Shown here: piece after piece, positions 16,401 to 26,380 of the stretch
Numbering within the stretch: position 1 is the first letter of the stretch
Layout: each line of letters begins with the position of its first letter
DNA from: a virus
IMG/VR virus record: IMGVR_UViG_3300009703_003450
Span: 1-28,833 of that record
Length of the DNA stretch: 28,833 nt
Direction: 5' to 3' (one strand)
Notes under the pieces: model-generated
The model's input: only the letters and a program-made list of their open reading frames with translations
What the model was told of the DNA's origin: nothing
Databases searched by the model: none
Made by a program: the position numbers and the translations under genes

Positions 16401-16868
16401 AATCAAAGCCGAGGCAAAAGTGGCCCCTGCTTGTCCTGTTATATCTGTGTCTCCCCTACTTATAAACTTAACATTGGCTGTAGAGGTCTTAAACCAAAAA
16501 CTATTTGTAAAAGGCTTTCCCCCTAATTCATAGGCCAATGTGAATGGCTGGTGTAAATTAACATAATTATCATCTCCAGAATCAACTTGTAAAGAGTATG
16601 TGTTTAAATCAAAACCACTTATGCCAAACCATATATCTTGGTCTTCAACTATGCCGCCATCTCTATCACTAGTTAAGGCTCAAGTATATGTGGACCCGCT
16701 GTCTGTAGTAGTTGCTTCAGCTTCACTATTATACTTATCATCAAACGATCACTTAATACTAGTAAGATAATCAGCCTCGCTTTCTATAATTGTTCCAACT
16801 AAATGAATTTTAGCTGGTGCTTGTTTTTTAAGCGGGTTTAATTTAAAACTGGTTTCTAGTGCTGGCAT
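13455..16868 (-). CDS. Giant LamG-containing tail fibre or adhesin protein, 1137 aa, nine recoded TGA (Trp) codons
   Basis: One reading frame runs from the ATG at 16868 (TAGGAGATAAAGG before it) to TAA at 13455 if TGA is read as Trp. The nine TGA codons encode residues 40, 63, 286, 295, 402, 410, 676, 815 and 852, with contexts such as S-I-K-W-S-F-D-D, H-T-W-D-Y-Y-V-G-D-K-W-K and M-E-W-E-V-I-G. There are about 14 TGG codons as well. Residues about 105-230 look like a LamG/concanavalin-type sugar-binding fold (S-F-W-F-K-T, then D-A-W-H-H-A-V-I). A second such start appears near 618 (L-L-A-Y-Y-R-F-E-E-G). A Gly-Ser linker at about 799-807 leads to a fibre-like C-terminal part. It is probably a host-binding fibre. 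Under the standard code it would appear as at least four false ORFs. Confidence 0.85.
14448..14474 (-). repeat. Three tandem 9-bp copies encoding a Gly-Ser linker in the fibre gene
   Basis: Three exact copies of TCCAGATCC (plus strand) encode a Gly-Ser-Gly repeat at about residues 799-807 of the 1137-aa protein. It marks a flexible joint between the N-terminal lectin-like part and the C-terminal fibre part, and is a likely site of repeat-number change. Confidence 0.85.
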
Positions 16869-16878
16869 CCTTTATCTC

Positions 16879-19800
16879 CTAGTTAATGTTAGGTTCTTTA
16901 ATATTTAATATATATGTACCATCAGCTGTATTTGTTAGCTGAGTGTGCAATGTTGGGCTTAGTGTAGCAATTCCATTTTCATCCGCACTCATATTAATCA
17001 ATAATTGATTATCATTATTCGGATTAATAACTAAAAAAGCCGCAGAAACTGTAGGGCCTGCCGCAACAGTTACATTCCCTAAGTTTGCTGCATCATGAAA
17101 ACCTGTTGCACTTCCTTTAAAAGCGCTATCAGCTAATGCATCAATACTTGAATATCCAGTAGATTGGTCTTCAGCATTATACCCTGGAGGAGTAAAGCCG
17201 CCGTTAATAAGCCACTTCCATCAATTTGCTGTCACGCTCTTAGTTTGCGCAGTCTGCATATAAGCATTACCAGTAACATAAACGGCCCCATCCTCAACGT
17301 CCGAATGGCTTCCAGATATAGTATAGCTAGCTTCGTAATAATTTGACGCCGTATTAGACAAGGATGCACTAGTAGGGCCTCCAAAAGCACTAAAATTAGC
17401 CGTATAGGAGGGGTTGATTCCGCTGCTATGATTTATGCCTACAGTAATAGTATTGTTATAATAATAGTAGTCTACCTGATTTAGTGTGGGCATGTCAAAT
17501 ATCAGAGGTTCCACAGGAATTATATTGATACCCGATGTGACCGGGATGGTAATATTAGATGAAGCTTGGGTTGCTGTTAATGTTCCTTCTGTGGTGAAGG
17601 TTAAGAAATTTCCAGAGGCTGTCATAATGCCTGTATAGGTTCAGGTAATATCTCCTGATAAAGTACACAAAGATTGTGCGTCGTCTAAAGATACTGAATA
17701 CTCTTCTCCAATCCCAATAGTAGGGGTTAGGTTTGGAGCGCTGCCGTCTGCTGCTTTTATAGAAATAAGTGGTGCTAGTCCGTCTACAGTAAAAGTCTCT
17801 ACTTCCGTATCCACACCGGATGCTCCATCATTAGTCTGCGTAGCCTTAACTTGATACTCACTTGCTGATGCATCAAAAGTGTGTGATATAGTTCCATCTA
17901 AGTCTTCCCCCGAAATAAGCGTTCAGCTACTCCCTGAATCTATACTTTTGTAAAAATCAAAACTTCTTCCATGTTCACACCCCGGAGCGTCTACAAAAAT
18001 GTCCACCGACACCCCTGCTCCAGGAGTTGTTTCTATATAAGTTGAACCATTATTAAAGTTACTAAGAGATAGCCCGCTTTGGAACACGCTATGAGGATCC
18101 CAGTCATAGCTTATAGTGGCAAAGTCGCTGTAGTAGTCTCATGTATTATAAACGAAGCGTGCTTGTCCCGAAATAAGGTATGTCCCACTAGTAGTTTGAG
18201 ACCAAGATTGTACACGAAGGCCCACTACAAATTCTGAAGATACGCCGTCCTTTCAAGAGTAGGTGCCGGCAGCAATAGTAGTGTTGGATTCTAAAGAGGA
18301 AGTGTCTATATTCATAGTAAACTGAACATCCGAATTTATATGTTGTGGGGATGTTAGGTCTGCACTAATGCTGGTAATTACTGGCTTTAAAAAATCTCTA
18401 GTTTTGATATTAAAACCATAAGTGGTGTCAGACACGACCTCTCCCGCCATATTAGTAGCTGATATCCCAGATACTGTTATGGGGGTAGTTGTGAAATTGG
18501 TATTGGGAGCTCCTGTTCCATGAGGCACCGTTAAGGTTGCCGTGAATTTTTGATTGTCTGCTGTCCCGTCCCAAACTAAATCTGCAATTGTATGGTCTGT
18601 GGGCAAGTTTTCAAAACCCGCAATACTTGGAGTGCCTTGTATCTCATCGTCAAACGTGATATTAAAAGGATAAGTTCCAGGGGTGAGCTCCTGGTTGTGT
18701 ATAGAGACATTACTAATAGCTGGGGCCGAATTATCGATCGGAAAGGCGTACATCGCTGTTGTAGACATTCCATTATTAGCATTGTAAGTTATGATTGCTG
18801 CGTTATCAACACCGGTATGTTCAAACTCTGTGTTGCTATTTAAAGTAAAAATTATTGGGGTGTTTCCGTCCGGATTAGTTACGTCTAAGTATCTATTAGC
18901 CACGCTTACTGGGTTGCTTGATGCATTCTCGGATCCATAAAATTTTATATCTGTTGTATTACTAGATGCGGTTGGGTTCCATGTTAAGCTATTTCCATTA
19001 GACAGCATTGTATTTCCGTTTCCAATTGTGTAGTTATCTAAATTTGATAATGAAGGAGCTGTTTTATTAAAGACAACCGATGGCAGCTCGACAACCTCAG
19101 TGCCTCAGTAATAATCAGTTATTGTTGCTGATAAGACGATGTTTGTATTATTATCTCAATCATCCACAACTGCGGTACCCGTAAAAGTAGTTTGACTCTC
19201 GCTTAGCGTTACTGAGTTTTGGAGGGCGGCGTGAGATACCTCAATACTTATGTTGGACCCTCCGTGGGTAGTCTGCACAGCTACAGCTAAACTTGACCCA
19301 GTGGAGGCCTGTGTTTGACCTTCTTCCAGGCCAGTTATAGGGTTAGTAGATGAGGGTAAAGTCACGGAAGAGCTATTTACTTTAAGCACTCCAGGAATTG
19401 TAGGAGTAAAGGGGTTACCATTAGAACTAACAAAGCTAGACTGTTTTCCTGACGAGTTTGTTACTGTTGTAGAAAAATTGAGGGACTCATCAGACATAAA
19501 AGTGTCATCAATTGTTAGTCTATAATAACAATATGAGTTACCCGACCATGACCGACTATTGCTGTTATAGGGGGAGTCAGGCCCGTCCCAAGGTTCTAAA
19601 TTTATTCCATTCGGGTATGTATCTGTAGCCACAGTTAACGTGGGCGGCTCATATTTAGGATCTTTCTGAAGATAGTCCGTAGCTGATATCCTTAATTTAT
19701 ACTCTCCTATAGTAATAGGATGGTTTGTATTACTGGATATTGTATAGGTTGTATTCCCAGAAGCACCTCCTTCTACTAAAGAAAGGTGTATATAATCGCC

Positions 19801-21048
19801 ACTCCAACCAGCGTCTACAGGTACAGTAATTTTTTGATCAAGGGCTGAATTACTCCCACCATTAAAGGCTGAGAAAGCTTTAAAAGTAAGATTATTGAGG
19901 GAATTGGGAGTTACCTCACTATTAGCGGAAGTTAATACCCCTGCAATACCAACCCCTGTACTCTGTATTTCATAAGAAGCGGAAGAGAACCCTGTATTTG
20001 TAGATACTGCTGCACTATTATTTGCAGTAAAAGTGAATGTATTACTGCCAGTAACAGCAATTCCTAAAATATCTGGATGTTTTCCAAAGTAACTGTTTGT
20101 ACTATTGGAGGCAAGATTTGTAGAAAAGGTGTCGTTTACCGCTAAAGACGAATTTAAGGACGCAGTAAAAACAATAGGTCCTAAGGAATCTCAGGCAGGG
20201 GTGCTGTTGTCATACAATATTGGGTTATTTTCTTTATCAGAAAAGTCAGGTGTGGAGGTATATACTCCTGAAATTGTTGTGCCGTCTACTACTCTAGTAG
20301 CTACAATCTTAATTCTTGGTGTATTTATTAAAGTATTATTGTGCTGTAAGCTGCTCGAAGTTAAATCAAACTTATTATTTGCAGTAGTTTCTCAGGTAGA
20401 CCCATTTTGTACTAAGTTAATAGGCCCGAGAAGCGTGTAATCGCTGTTTATATCTGATGTAAGAATAGAAGCTGTGACTGCGCTGGGTGTTCCTCCTGAG
20501 GTCGTTACTGACAGTTTTCCTGCTGTAGTTCCTCCGCTTGATATACTTTGTCCGCCTCTAAAAGCACTTTGCTGGTATGAGTCACCTAAAAACGGTGTTT
20601 GGGGGTATGTTATAGTAGGTGCGTTTGGCGTCGCTGGGCCTGTATCTCTGAATATATCAAAGGATACGTCTACTGTCTCAGACCCGTTATTTACCTGTAT
20701 CATGTAGGTATTTTGCCCAGAACTCAGTGTAAGGGTTAGAGTAAAATGTATCATATCATCGTCCGTAGAAACGGCTGATGATACAATGCCGGTAATAGGG
20801 CTGCCCTCTTCATACACGGTATATGCAGGATACACTATGTTATCTGAGGCGTATGCTACATGGGGCAAAGTCCACCCCTTTATCTCAATAGTGTTTACCC
20901 CTACTGTATACGTACCGTTAGGAGTGGGGTAGTCTTGGTTATGTAACTTCGTAACTACAAGCCTATTATATCCCGTGGCAATGGTTTCTGATTGTATTTC
21001 AAACTGAGTAGTTCGAAGATTAAACCCAAATTTAGTTCGTTCAGGCAC
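16879..21048 (-). CDS. Giant Ig-like repeat fibre or adhesin protein, 1389 aa, nine recoded TGA (Trp) codons
   Basis: With TGA read as Trp, a single frame runs from GTG at 21048 (AAAGGA before it) to TAG at 16879. The TGA codons encode residues 219, 286, 631, 648, 932, 970, 1042, 1136 and 1276. Contexts include N-G-S-T-W-E-T, D-Y-Y-W-G-T-E, Y-N-T-W-D-Y-Y-S-D-F and G-D-I-T-W-T-Y-T-G. About ten TGG codons occur too, one next to a TGA (W-W-K-W at 1276-1279). The protein is rich in Thr, Ser, Asn and Val, with repeated Ig-like beta modules: I-S-N-V-S-I-H-N followed by Y-P-F-N-I-T-F-D-D, later P-V-I-T-S-I-S-A-D. No Cys-rich or enzyme motif is seen. It is probably a virion surface or fibre protein. 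Confidence 0.82.
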
Positions 21049-21052
21049 GAGC

Positions 21053-21493
21053 TTAAATCCTTTCTATAGATGTTAAGTCTTCTGTGGTGATGTCTTTAGT
21101 AATTTTTAAAGTGGCTACAAGGTTTGGTGCAGCGATTGCGCCGTTATAGTAGTATACATACTGGATATTACCACTTGGGACAATGTTTATATTGGTGTGT
21201 CTTTCTGGTACTAACCCGCCCCCAGGTAGAGTTCCGTCTTCCATAAAAATTTGTATGTCATTTGGATTAAGGCCGGATAAGCTTCCATTATCAAAAGTTA
21301 CATCTTGCCCTGATACTGTGATATTTAATGTGGGATCAGCAAAATTATAAAGCAATGTCCCTGATGAGATGTCGGTTGCAATTAAAAACTGTGTAGGGGA
21401 TAAGGTAGTACCTAATCCGGAAATAGTTATAGTATTGTCATTTGCACTGACATTAGTTATCTCTCCCTTATCAACACCTACCATTATCTTCAT
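21053..21493 (-). CDS. Hypothetical beta-rich virion protein, 146 aa
   Basis: No family is recognised. The sequence is beta-rich with many Asn, Thr and Gly and includes I-T-N-V-S-A-N-D-N-T-I-T-I-S-G-L-G, a pattern common in phage fibre and baseplate accessory proteins. It has no Trp at all. The ATG at 21493 overlaps the upstream stop as TAATG, which suggests coupling; a second ATG three codons on is possible. Its TAA stop lies five bases before the GTG of the giant Ig-like protein, so it may be a baseplate adaptor for that protein, by position only. Confidence 0.7.
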   Translation of the reverse strand: MKIMVGVDKGEITNVSANDNTITISGLGTTLSPTQFLIATDISSGTLLYNFADPTLNITVSGQDVTFDNGSLSGLNPNDIQIFMEDGTLPGGGLVPERHTNINIVPSGNIQYVYYYNGAIAAPNLVATLKITKDITTEDLTSIERI

Positions 21494-21936
21494 TATAAAG
21501 CTACCGCCATTGCTATTGCAAAAGGTTTTTCAGACTGAGCCTGCTCATTGTCGGTTGAAACCCACCCTTCTGTTTTTAATGCATAATTCTTGTCATCGTC
21601 TGCATTATATAACTCGCCCCCTAGCCCATCTTCATTAGCACTGTATATAATATGGAATCCCGTATAAGTTGCAAAGTCCTGCTCATACTCACCGTATGTT
21701 ACGATATCATTATTGGTTAATGAGGCATACATGCCTGAGCCTATTATCCCAAAACCTGAATGTAAAGCAGTAACATCTTCTAAAAGATAAGAGTTTCCAG
21801 ATGTTAGGGTAGGTACTAAATCAGCAGCTTTCTGAATATTAAGCACACGCAGACGACTAACAGGCCGGTTACCCAGCCTGGCTTCGTCTTCAGTTAATAC
21901 TTTCTCATCTAGCTGTTCTACTCTAATTTTAGCCAA
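21493..21936 (-). CDS. Hypothetical tail/fibre-associated protein, 147 aa
   Basis: No firm family. The N-terminal part is helical and charged (M-A-K-I-R-V-E-Q-L-D-E-K-V-L-T-E-D-E-A-R-L). A beta-rich middle (Y-L-L-E-D-V-T-A-L) and a D-D-K-N-Y-A-L-K-T-E-G-W-V-S stretch resemble small fibre-linked domains that carry a G-x-W motif. The start is TTG at 21936, overlapping the previous gene; AAAGGATTTAGACA before it gives a good ribosome binding site, which supports the unusual start. Its one Trp codon is TGG. The stop is TAA. Confidence 0.7.
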   Translation of the reverse strand: MAKIRVEQLDEKVLTEDEARLGNRPVSRLRVLNIQKAADLVPTLTSGNSYLLEDVTALHSGFGIIGSGMYASLTNNDIVTYGEYEQDFATYTGFHIIYSANEDGLGGELYNADDDKNYALKTEGWVSTDNEQAQSEKPFAIAMAVAL

Positions 21937-22402
21937 TGTCTAAATCCTTTTTAGCTCGAGATTTTATTATAGCTTCCTGTATTGGAACTGGCTTACTTTT
22001 TTTCTTTTTTACAGGCTTCTTGTTGTCTTTCTTTTTAGTCAAAGTATACTTCTCCTTTAACTCTTTTTTAGCATCTAGATAGCCTTTCTTAAAGAATTCC
22101 TCTTGAGCGTCTGTTACGTTATCAAAATTTTGTTGGGCTCTTCTTTTTATAGTGTCTTCATATCCTTGGACTTTTGTATCCCAAGAAGTATTTACTGACT
22201 CTACTAAAGAGGTGGCCTGCTTCAAAGCACTTTGTGCCTGTGCAAGGCTTCCCTTACTTTCTTGATAGTTTTTAGCTGCTTCTTCAAGTGCATGCTTAGC
22301 AGAAATCCAAGCAAGTTTATTTGCCTGGACTTCTGCTTTATATTTAGTTTCTTGTTGAACGAAGGCCTTAAAGGCCTCGTCCGGATTAATTAATGTGCTC
22401 AT
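21929..22402 (-). CDS. Coiled-coil, lysine-rich virion protein, 157 aa
   Basis: A mostly helical protein. Residues about 10-115 have a heptad-like pattern with many Ala, Lys, Glu and Gln (A-L-E-E-A-A-K-N-Y-Q, later S-A-L-K-Q-A-T-S-L-V), consistent with a long coiled coil. Residues 118-140 are very lysine-rich (K-K-K-D-N-K-K-P-V-K-K-K-K). The family is unknown; a fibre stalk, chaperone or scaffold role fits such a shape. The ATG at 22402 has no clear Shine-Dalgarno, which is unusual in this operon, so it may depend on coupling to the 683-aa gene ending 14 bases upstream. Its two Trp codons are TGG. Confidence 0.72.
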   Translation of the reverse strand: MSTLINPDEAFKAFVQQETKYKAEVQANKLAWISAKHALEEAAKNYQESKGSLAQAQSALKQATSLVESVNTSWDTKVQGYEDTIKRRAQQNFDNVTDAQEEFFKKGYLDAKKELKEKYTLTKKKDNKKPVKKKKSKPVPIQEAIIKSRAKKDLDIG

Positions 22403-22416
22403 TTATTTTAAGTGGT

Positions 22417-24468
22417 TTATATTGTGTTATTTTCAAAAGGACCTGCTATTACAATTTCATCTTTAGGTGCAAACCTCCAACCTAGATTTGAAATGTTAGG
22501 AGTAATGTATGCCCAGCCTGCGTTACTGATACCTATATCAGTGGCGCCTAAAGCTGCATCAGTCCAGTTAATTTCGTATGCATCTGGCTCAAGTAGGGAC
22601 CCATTTACAGATACTTGGAATTTATCTTTATCTGCATTTGAAGGAGTGCCTGTAGATAGGAAACCGCTATGTGGCTTAACATCTTTAAAATACCATTTAT
22701 TGTGTCCAGTAGCTGTGCTTGCAAACTCATTTTTAAGCTGTTTTAGGTTGTCTATCCACGCACCGCCTGACTCTTTTAAGTTGGATATGTCCTCTTGCAT
22801 AGTACCTAAGTTTGCCCCTGAAGTGACTGTGATGTGTCCTACTTTTGTTTGTTCATCTGTTGTGTATGTCTCGTCAGTAAGAGACAAAGTGTCCCCTGTT
22901 AAAGTTATACCCGAAACAGCAGTTAAGTTTGTATCGTCTGATATATCAATAGGATCTACTGTTATTTGCTGTCCGCTAATACCTAAATAGGATCCTGAAC
23001 CTGTTAATGTAACGTCGTCGGTATTTCCAGATATTTCGCCTTGCACAAAAGCAGTTGTAGCGATTTGAGTACTACTATTACCCCCACTCACCGTAGGAGC
23101 TTCAGGAGTACCAGTAAACGTAGGTGAATCTATTCTAGCTAGAGTTCCATTAGCACTAATAGTGACGTTGTTTCCTGACCCAGTAGTAAGTATATCATTA
23201 CTTCCCAATATTGCTAGGGTTTCTGTATCTAAGTCTATAGATAAGCCCGTCGTAGTAGTGTCATCTGTAAACTCTAAACTAGCCGCTGTGGCCGTACTAT
23301 CTACATAAGCTTTAATTGATTGTTGTGTTGCTAATTTAGTACTAGAATCAGAAGCCATACTATCTTCATCTAGTACAAATGCCATTGAAGCAGTCGTTAC
23401 GCCACTTGCCATCACGGCACCAGCAGCAGAAACATTAGCTGTGTCCGTGACATCGGCAGAAGTTTCAATACCGCTTAACTTAGTTTTTAAGGTAGTAGTA
23501 AAGTTCTCTTGTGTTAATCCGCTAGCACCTACAGTGTAAGTAGTATCCGTAAATAACGCTCCAGGAGGCACTGCTGTTTCCACAGTTAAGCTATTAACTG
23601 TTGCAGCGTTTACATTTAAAGAGTTTACGCCCGATGTGGTAAGTATAAAATTATTAGCAGAATCTTCTATACCGTCTAGTTTAGTTTGCATTGCGCTGAT
23701 ATTTGAACCAGTTATCTTTGCCGGGGAGCCTTCATTAGAAGCTTCCCAAGCCTGGTCTCCCTCATCCCATAAAAACTTTGGAAATGAAGTATGTCCTGAA
23801 ATACCTATCTCAATACCACCAAAGCCAGTGCCTGATGCAATAATTGGAGTTGAGACGCCGCTAATAGTTTCAAACCCTATGCCAATCTCCGAGTCTTGAA
23901 AATCAATATTAGCTACATCAAATTCTATTGTAGACCCTTGAACGGATAAATCACCAGCAATATATACGTCACCCGTATTTGGGTTCATGGATACTTTAGC
24001 CGATGTGCTATTATCAGCGTGTAGAGATAGCTGAGCTGCTGATGCAGAGTGCCCTGTCCAATCTAAAGAGCCTCCAGTAGGGGTCCAGGTGCTCGCTTCC
24101 GTGTAGCTCACAGGTGTGGAGCTCCATGTCATACTTGCTGCAGTCTCGTCGACTACCGGATAAAGTTTAAACTGGTCGACGCCTAGATCAGTAAGACTCG
24201 CTACTTTAAAATAAGCCGGAGCTTGGTTTATAGGCAGACCATCTGAATCTGTTAAAAGGACAAGATCGCCTTCAGCAAGTCCATGAATGTCAGGCGGGGT
24301 CCCCGCGTCTATATCAAATAAAGCATCTGACCCATCTTGGTCTATGGAAGATATGCTTCCAGAAGAGAGTACCTTGGCATGCTCCCATTTTAAGAAGTTG
24401 CTTCCCACTGACCCCAGTGTGAAATCTCCCGTGTTTGTTGTTTGTCTTGATAAATCTATTAATGGCAT
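22417..24468 (-). CDS. Tail fibre protein, 683 aa
   Basis: A large fibre protein. The part around residues 450-475 has the common phage fibre motif D-S-P-T-F-T-G-T-P-E-A-P-T-V, then T-Q-I-A-T-T-A-F-V. Upstream there is L-A-T-Q-Q-S-I-K-A-Y-V-D, another recurrent fibre element. The middle has repeated short Thr/Ser/Asn-rich beta stretches, and the C-terminal part a helical section (M-Q-E-D-I-S-N-L-K-E-S-G-G-A-W-I-D-N-L-K) before a terminal domain. The ATG at 24468 follows AGGAGGATGCACTA. It contains 11 Trp codons, all TGG, although its neighbours use TGA freely; this contrast suggests a different origin or constraint. The stop is TAA. Confidence 0.85.
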   Translation of the reverse strand: MPLIDLSRQTTNTGDFTLGSVGSNFLKWEHAKVLSSGSISSIDQDGSDALFDIDAGTPPDIHGLAEGDLVLLTDSDGLPINQAPAYFKVASLTDLGVDQFKLYPVVDETAASMTWSSTPVSYTEASTWTPTGGSLDWTGHSASAAQLSLHADNSTSAKVSMNPNTGDVYIAGDLSVQGSTIEFDVANIDFQDSEIGIGFETISGVSTPIIASGTGFGGIEIGISGHTSFPKFLWDEGDQAWEASNEGSPAKITGSNISAMQTKLDGIEDSANNFILTTSGVNSLNVNAATVNSLTVETAVPPGALFTDTTYTVGASGLTQENFTTTLKTKLSGIETSADVTDTANVSAAGAVMASGVTTASMAFVLDEDSMASDSSTKLATQQSIKAYVDSTATAASLEFTDDTTTTGLSIDLDTETLAILGSNDILTTGSGNNVTISANGTLARIDSPTFTGTPEAPTVSGGNSSTQIATTAFVQGEISGNTDDVTLTGSGSYLGISGQQITVDPIDISDDTNLTAVSGITLTGDTLSLTDETYTTDEQTKVGHITVTSGANLGTMQEDISNLKESGGAWIDNLKQLKNEFASTATGHNKWYFKDVKPHSGFLSTGTPSNADKDKFQVSVNGSLLEPDAYEINWTDAALGATDIGISNAGWAYITPNISNLGWRFAPKDEIVIAGPFENNTI

Positions 24469-24489
24469 TAGTGCATCCTCCTAAATTGG

Positions 24490-25149
24490 TTAAGCAAGTG
24501 TTTTAGTTATATTGCTATTTTTTGAAATTGTTATTGATCCTGTTGTGGGATGAATTTTTGTATTTTTTTGTAATAAATTAATGTGCCCTCTGTCATATTG
24601 ACGTTGTACAACTTTAACTCCTATGTCGTCAAGGACCCAGTCTTTTAAACCTTCCCATGTGTCTCCATTTGAGGCCCACACAGCTGTATCAGCTGGGGTA
24701 GTTGAAAAAGTTCTGTCCATGTAAATTCTATCATTCGCAAAAAAAGCATTAAAACCAGTTCCTGCTATATTATCTACTTGTGTAAATGCATCTTCCCCGC
24801 TCCTCATTAAAGACTTGGCAATCCTCTTAGGCAGTAAATAATGTAAGTATCGGTATCTTTCGTCTCCTATACCTCCAGTATCATTTACTATTCAATCCTT
24901 TATTAGACTTTTAAAGTTACGCGTTTCTAACGTCCAACCTGTAGCAACTAAAAGGTTTGCTTCAGTTTTTAAAGCATTACTATTCATACCTAAAGGGCTT
25001 AAAATCATGCTGTTATACAAGCTCGCCTTTTGCGTCTTTAAGTATACTAGCAGTAGTAAAAAACTATCTGCTGTGGTGGATGCTATTTCATCCTTAAAAC
25101 TTCGTGGAATGTCTCCCAAAGTGTTTTTAGCGTAAGTATCAAAATCCAT
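24490..25149 (-). CDS. Virion structural protein (baseplate or connector type), 219 aa, one recoded TGA (Trp)
   Basis: Two apparent ORFs join in the same frame when the TGA at 24892-24894 is read as Trp86, in K-S-L-I-K-D-W-I-V-N-D-T. The result is a 219-aa protein with no other break. The N-terminal half is helical (S-F-K-D-E-I-A-S-T-T-A-D-S-F-L-L-L-L-V-Y); the C-terminal half has more beta character and D-W-V-L-D-D-I-G-V-K-V-V. Four Trp codons are TGG. The ATG at 25149 is preceded by AGGAGGATAATAA, which overlaps the end of the upstream gene. The family is not recognised; position between connector-like genes and fibres suggests a baseplate component. Confidence 0.75.
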
Positions 25150-25152
25150 TTA

Positions 25153-25563
25153 TTATCCTCCTGAATTAAAATCTCGTTGAAAGTATACTCCTATTGAGTC
25201 ATACTTTGCTATTGATATACTACCCCCATTTCTTAAATTTTTTATTAAAACATAATCGTCCCCAATAAAAAAATCTACTCCAGATATAGTTGATCTCTGA
25301 TTTGTAGCAGATAAATAGTAAACTCCGTTTATTATAACCACTACCGACCCATTGCGCAAGCTTTCTCCTGTATTTAATGTAAGAAAAAATTTAATTCCTA
25401 CAGCATCACTCACTCCGTCTGCCCCATTAAACCTAGCAAACGAAGTAATTCCCCCTACAGCTTCTAAAGAGTCTATTCGACTTGACAGCTCAGCGTCGTT
25501 ATCGTTTCATTTAGTGCGACCCGTAGCTATTGTATCAGTGGAGCTAACTTTTTTGATAGCCAT
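25153..25563 (-). CDS. Fibre-like structural protein, 136 aa, one recoded TGA (Trp)
   Basis: The start is ATG at 25563, two bases from the TAA of the gene before. The TGA at 25507-25509 encodes Trp19, in T-G-R-T-K-W-N-D-N-D-A-E-L. This looks like the N-terminal element of many short phage fibres, where a Trp follows a basic residue and is followed by an acidic, coiled-coil-like stretch (E-L-S-S-R-I-D-S-L-E). The rest is beta-rich with N-G-V-Y-Y-L. With the standard code only a GTG start at 25413 would remain and a third of the protein would be lost. The only Trp codon in the gene is the TGA. No specific family is recognised. Confidence 0.75.
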
Positions 25564-25564
25564 A

Positions 25565-26365
25565 TTAGGTGCCTATCGATATTTGGTATACATAGTCGTC
25601 AGGAGATATTAAACTGATCTGTACTGACTGCTCTATTAGCACCCCATCTTTTTCTAAAGGCCTAATCTGCCTTACAAGCCATCTTCTGTTTATATTATCG
25701 ACTATTACATCTCTGGGGCGTAATGGGGGATAATTTAGAATATTCAATACCGCATCGCTCGGTAAAAATTCTCCAAACATAGTAATTTGGTTGTACTTGG
25801 GCGCTGCGTTTATCATACCCCTTACAGAGATCGGATCGAAGTAGCCTTGTAAAAATCCGGTTCCCCAGCACGTAGGGCAATTAGAATCTGTAGATCTAAA
25901 CAGAACCTCATCAAAGCATACAGTGCAATAAGTTCCATACGTTCTTCTTTTTAAAATAGTAAGATCACGGCCTACAAATCTATCTAAAACTTTCTTCTTT
26001 CTTCTAAGAATCTCCTTATATGCTTTATTTGTAGAAGAGTCATTTACATAAGCAGGTAAGCTTGGCTGAATAGAGTCATTTGCTGGTGTCGCTATTTCAT
26101 ATATGTGTAGCTTATAATACCACTTACGATAGGGGTCGTATAAATTTGTTATGGAAGTATCTGTATAGGAATATGTGTCTGCCCCTATTCCGCTGGCAAT
26201 TAATTCATAGCCGCTTATAGAGGCCGCCTCCTCATTAGGAGACTCCGCTCTATATACATCTATACCGTATGCAGAGAAAAATTCCTTACTAGGTTTAAAA
26301 TCCCACGTCAGGGTAAGCTGGTCTACGTTGAAGGAGCTTACTGTTAATGAGTTTAGTGTTAACAT
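25565..26365 (-). CDS. FN3-like plus zinc-knuckle structural protein, 266 aa
   Basis: Residues about 1-95 look like a fibronectin type III fold: L-T-L-T-W-D-F early, I-D-V-Y-R-A-E in the middle, then K-W-Y-Y-K-L-H-I-Y-E. After a basic linker (R-R-K-K-K-V-L-D-R-F) come two Cys pairs, Cys147-x2-Cys150 and Cys163-x2-Cys166, the second in C-P-T-C-W-G-T-G. This is a probable zinc ribbon, of a type seen in some phage head-tail or baseplate proteins. The C-terminal part is beta-rich (D-V-I-V-D-N-I-N-R-R-W-L-V). Four Trp codons are TGG. The ATG at 26365 has only a weak ribosome binding site. The exact virion role is unknown. Confidence 0.78.
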   Translation of the reverse strand: MLTLNSLTVSSFNVDQLTLTWDFKPSKEFFSAYGIDVYRAESPNEEAASISGYELIASGIGADTYSYTDTSITNLYDPYRKWYYKLHIYEIATPANDSIQPSLPAYVNDSSTNKAYKEILRRKKKVLDRFVGRDLTILKRRTYGTYCTVCFDEVLFRSTDSNCPTCWGTGFLQGYFDPISVRGMINAAPKYNQITMFGEFLPSDAVLNILNYPPLRPRDVIVDNINRRWLVRQIRPLEKDGVLIEQSVQISLISPDDYVYQISIGT

Positions 26366-26380
26366 TATTTATAGGTGCTC

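Noticed and set aside
13455-21048. Many separate small genes in this stretch
   Set aside because: Each fragment ends at TGA and continues in the same frame in the next; internal TTG or GTG starts lack ribosome binding sites. Two long genes with TGA read as Trp explain the whole region.
22412-22990. Plus-strand 192-aa open frame
   Set aside because: It lies opposite the 683-aa fibre gene, which has clear fibre motifs; the plus-strand product has no domain or proper start.
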